A DNA stretch of 6,635 bases from NCBI GenBank assembly GCA_030042335.1, contig JASHZW010000066.1, positions 1 to 6,635 of the forward strand. Reading direction: 5' to 3'. This document shows positions 5,329-6,635 of the stretch, piece after piece; position 1 is the first letter of the stretch, and every line of letters starts with the position of its first letter. This stretch comes from Nitrososphaerales archaeon (lineage in GTDB: Archaea > Thermoproteota > Nitrososphaeria > Nitrososphaerales > UBA183). The translations under genes and the position numbers were made by a program. Below the pieces are notes generated by a model. The model did no database searches. It was not told where the DNA came from and saw nothing but the letters and a program-made list of their open reading frames with translations.

Positions 5329-6090
5329 ATGAGCGAGACCAAGACGGAGACAAAGCGCGAGGTCAGGCTCCGCGTCTTCAGGGGGATGGGTAATGACCTC
5401 TCGGCACACCGGTACGACACCTTCACCGTTCCCTATCAGGAGGGGATGGTCGTCCTGAACGCCATCCACTACATCCAGAGCCACTTCGACTCCTCGCTGT
5501 CGGCGCGGTGGAACTGCAAGGCCGGTAGGTGCGGCTCGTGCTCCGCAGAGATCAACGAGGTACCTAGGCTCATGTGCAAGACGCCAGTAGACATGTTCGA
5601 CGGAGAGATCACGGTTGAACCGATGAGGGCCTTCCCGCTCGTCCGCGACCTGGCCACCGACGTCACCGAGAACTGGGATGTGGCCAGGATGATCCCGCCG
5701 TTCACGCCTAAGAGCGGCCTTAAGGAGCCATGGAAGTTCTACCAAGAGGACGTCGAGCGCTCGAGGGAGCTGAGGAAGTGCATCGAGTGCTTCTTGTGCC
5801 AAGACGTCTGCCACGTCGTCAGGGAGCACAAGGCGAACTACATCGGGCCGAGGTGGGTCGTGAAGGCTGCTTCACTGGACATGCACCCGATGGACGGGCT
5901 CAATCGTTCGGACTTCATGAAGGACAGGGCCGGACTCGGGTACTGCAACATAACCAAGTGCTGTCAAGAGATCTGTCCCGAGCACATCGTCATCACCGAT
6001 GACGCCATAATCCCCGAGAAGGAGAGGGTCGTCGACAGGCACTACGATCCGCTGGTGTGGGTCTACAGAAAGCTTCGCGGAAACAAGTAA
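5329..6090 (+). CDS. sdhB: Succinate dehydrogenase/fumarate reductase iron-sulfur subunit
   Basis: This subunit carries electrons between the SdhA flavin and the membrane anchor. It has 253 residues. Cys63, Cys68, Cys71 (NCKAGRCGSC) and Cys83 form the plant-ferredoxin-type [2Fe-2S] site. Cys151, Cys154, Cys157 and Cys161 (CIECFLCQDVC) with Cys206, Cys212 and Cys216 (YCNITKCCQEICPE) supply the ligands for a [4Fe-4S] and a [3Fe-4S] cluster, with the same spacing as in bacterial SdhB. His follows Cys161 where bacterial enzymes often have Pro, and there is an extra Cys211 next to Cys212. The ATG at 5329 lies 8 bases after the sdhA stop, with a weak AAAGGA 12 bases upstream, so it is probably cotranscribed and coupled. 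It ends five bases before the stop of a convergent gene. No terminator is visible. Confidence 0.97.
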   Translation: MSETKTETKREVRLRVFRGMGNDLSAHRYDTFTVPYQEGMVVLNAIHYIQSHFDSSLSARWNCKAGRCGSCSAEINEVPRLMCKTPVDMFDGEITVEPMRAFPLVRDLATDVTENWDVARMIPPFTPKSGLKEPWKFYQEDVERSRELRKCIECFLCQDVCHVVREHKANYIGPRWVVKAASLDMHPMDGLNRSDFMKDRAGLGYCNITKCCQEICPEHIVITDDAIIPEKERVVDRHYDPLVWVYRKLRGNK

Positions 6091-6095
6091 CGAGA

Positions 6096-6278
6096 TTACC
6101 TGAGAGCGACGGAGAGAATCATGAAGAGCATCGAGAAGAGCGCGATGACGACCCGCGCGTCGTTCGGCGCACCTGCCTCTTGGGCGGAATACTCTCCCGC
6201 CACCAGGATCAGCAACCCGATCATGAAGAGAGGGTATCTGAGGGCTTTCGGGATGCCGTGTTTGGTCTCGCGATGCAT
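6096..6278 (-). CDS. Small two-helix membrane protein, possible complex II accessory subunit
   Basis: I do not recognise this 60-residue protein. It has a short basic N-terminus (MHRETKHGIPKALRY), a first hydrophobic segment at about 16-28 (PLFMIGLLILVAG), a polar connector with EYSAQEAGAPNDAR (29-42), and a second hydrophobic segment at about 43-58 (VVIALFSMLFMILSVA). That gives two probable transmembrane helices joined by a short loop. Reality is supported by the ATG at 6278-6276 with AGGTGA 4 bases upstream, overlapping the stop codon of the SdhC-like gene, so the two look translationally coupled. It ends 5 bases from the convergent sdhB stop. Its only histidines (2 and 7) are outside the helices, so it probably binds no haem itself. 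By context it may stabilise the complex II membrane domain; that is inference. Confidence 0.72.
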   Translation of the reverse strand: MHRETKHGIPKALRYPLFMIGLLILVAGEYSAQEAGAPNDARVVIALFSMLFMILSVALR

Positions 6279-6282
6279 CTTC

Positions 6283-6288
6283 TCACCT
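6283..6288 (-). promoter_or_regulatory. Ribosome binding site of the small membrane protein
   Basis: AGGTGA on the minus strand, 4 bases before the ATG at 6278, matches the archaeal anti-Shine-Dalgarno complement. It overlaps the TAG stop (6289-6287) of the upstream gene, which is the main evidence that the 60-residue frame is translated. Confidence 0.65.
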
Positions 6289-6635
6289 AGAACCTAAAGT
6301 CGATCGGGAGCCCCGCGCTCAGCCCACGCAGGTAGAGGTCGGTCGAGACGAAAATGAGAAGGCTGATCCAGGCCATGTCCTCGTGGTGCGCGTTCCACCA
6401 GCTCTGCACGCTCCAGACCTTCCTGCGGGCGCCTCCACCGTATACACACGAGTAGCAGTCGATGTTGCCACCAATGATGTGACGGAACGCATGGCAGGAG
6501 AAGACCCAGCCTGTCAGCGCGAGCGCGTTCGCCAGGAGAACAAGGCTGCCCAATCTAAGCTCGAAGGACCCGGAGTAGACGAGTGAGTGATAGAAGTCGT
6601 AGTAGAAGAACGGGAGCAGCGCGATCCCTGCATAC
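6287..6635 (-). CDS. Membrane anchor subunit of succinate dehydrogenase (SdhC-like), C-terminal part; 5' end cut by window edge
   Basis: The minus-strand frame is open from the right edge (codon at 6634) to TAG at 6289-6287, giving 115 residues with the start outside. Numbering from the edge, residues 1-14 look like the end of one helix. Helices follow at about 28-47 (LGSLVLLANALALTGWVFSC) and 86-104 (DMAWISLLIFVSTDLYLRG). Between them lie CHAFRH (47-52), GGNIDCYSC (55-63), and a second part with SWWNAHH (78-84). The CHxxRHxxGGxxDxxS...NxxHxxxAWxSL pattern resembles membrane anchors of actinobacterial and chloroflexal succinate dehydrogenases as I remember them, in which helix-end histidines bind haem b. 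The neighbouring sdhAB genes support this reading. If correct, it links Fe-S electrons to quinone. It is on the strand opposite to sdhAB, which is unusual. Another membrane cytochrome cannot be excluded. Confidence 0.68.
   Translation of the reverse strand, partial: YAGIALLPFFYYDFYHSLVYSGSFELRLGSLVLLANALALTGWVFSCHAFRHIIGGNIDCYSCVYGGGARRKVWSVQSWWNAHHEDMAWISLLIFVSTDLYLRGLSAGLPIDFRF

Noticed and set aside
5191..5829. Minus-strand open frame of 212 codons opposite the sdhA end and sdhB
   Set aside because: Although long, it mirrors the conserved Cys motifs of sdhB in antisense and spans the sdhA-sdhB junction. Its translation has no domain features.
6057..6290. Plus-strand frame of 77 codons after sdhB
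   Set aside because: It overlaps the sdhB end and is antisense to the small membrane protein. The minus-strand frame has two hydrophobic helices and a ribosome binding site; this one is a charged jumble.

Overview
The window holds ten protein genes on about 6.6 kb of GC-rich archaeal DNA. Three things point to Archaea: the ribosomal gene order L22-S3-L29-Rnp1-S17-L14-L24-S4e, a gene for an RNase P protein inside that order, and the archaeal/eukaryotic-type protein S4e. A thermoplasmatotal (euryarchaeal) origin is my best guess, from the GC content, the very compact layout, frequent GTG/TTG starts and the style of the SdhB iron-sulfur motifs. I cannot prove the lineage from the sequence alone.

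Layout. Positions 1-3372, minus strand: a tightly packed ribosomal operon read right to left, rpl22, rps3, rpl29, rnp1, rps17, rpl14, rpl24 and the start of rps4e, which runs off the left edge. Neighbours overlap or are 1-10 bases apart, several in the ATGA/TTGA style of coupled translation. The operon starts at rpl22; the rps19, rpl2, rpl23, rpl4 and rpl3 genes that often precede it in archaea are not here. Positions 3373-3523: a divergent intergenic region with a TATA-like element facing each way, a perfect 8-bp inverted repeat, a second longer imperfect one, and a 12-bp CCGG palindrome. Positions 3524-6090, plus strand: sdhA and sdhB, the flavoprotein and iron-sulfur subunits of succinate dehydrogenase/fumarate reductase (complex II). 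Positions 6096-6635, minus strand, convergent with sdhB: a 60-residue two-helix membrane protein, and upstream of it the C-terminal 115 residues of a His- and Cys-containing membrane protein that I read as the complex II membrane anchor (SdhC-like), cut by the right edge.

How they work together. The left half supplies parts of both ribosomal subunits plus one RNase P protein. The right half would supply one enzyme: SdhA takes electrons from succinate to FAD, SdhB relays them through three Fe-S clusters, and the SdhC-like anchor would pass them to quinone in the membrane. The 60-residue protein is the least explained gene. It appears translationally coupled to the anchor and could be an accessory or fourth subunit. 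All stretches over 300 bases are coding. I see no tRNA, rRNA, CRISPR array or mobile element.
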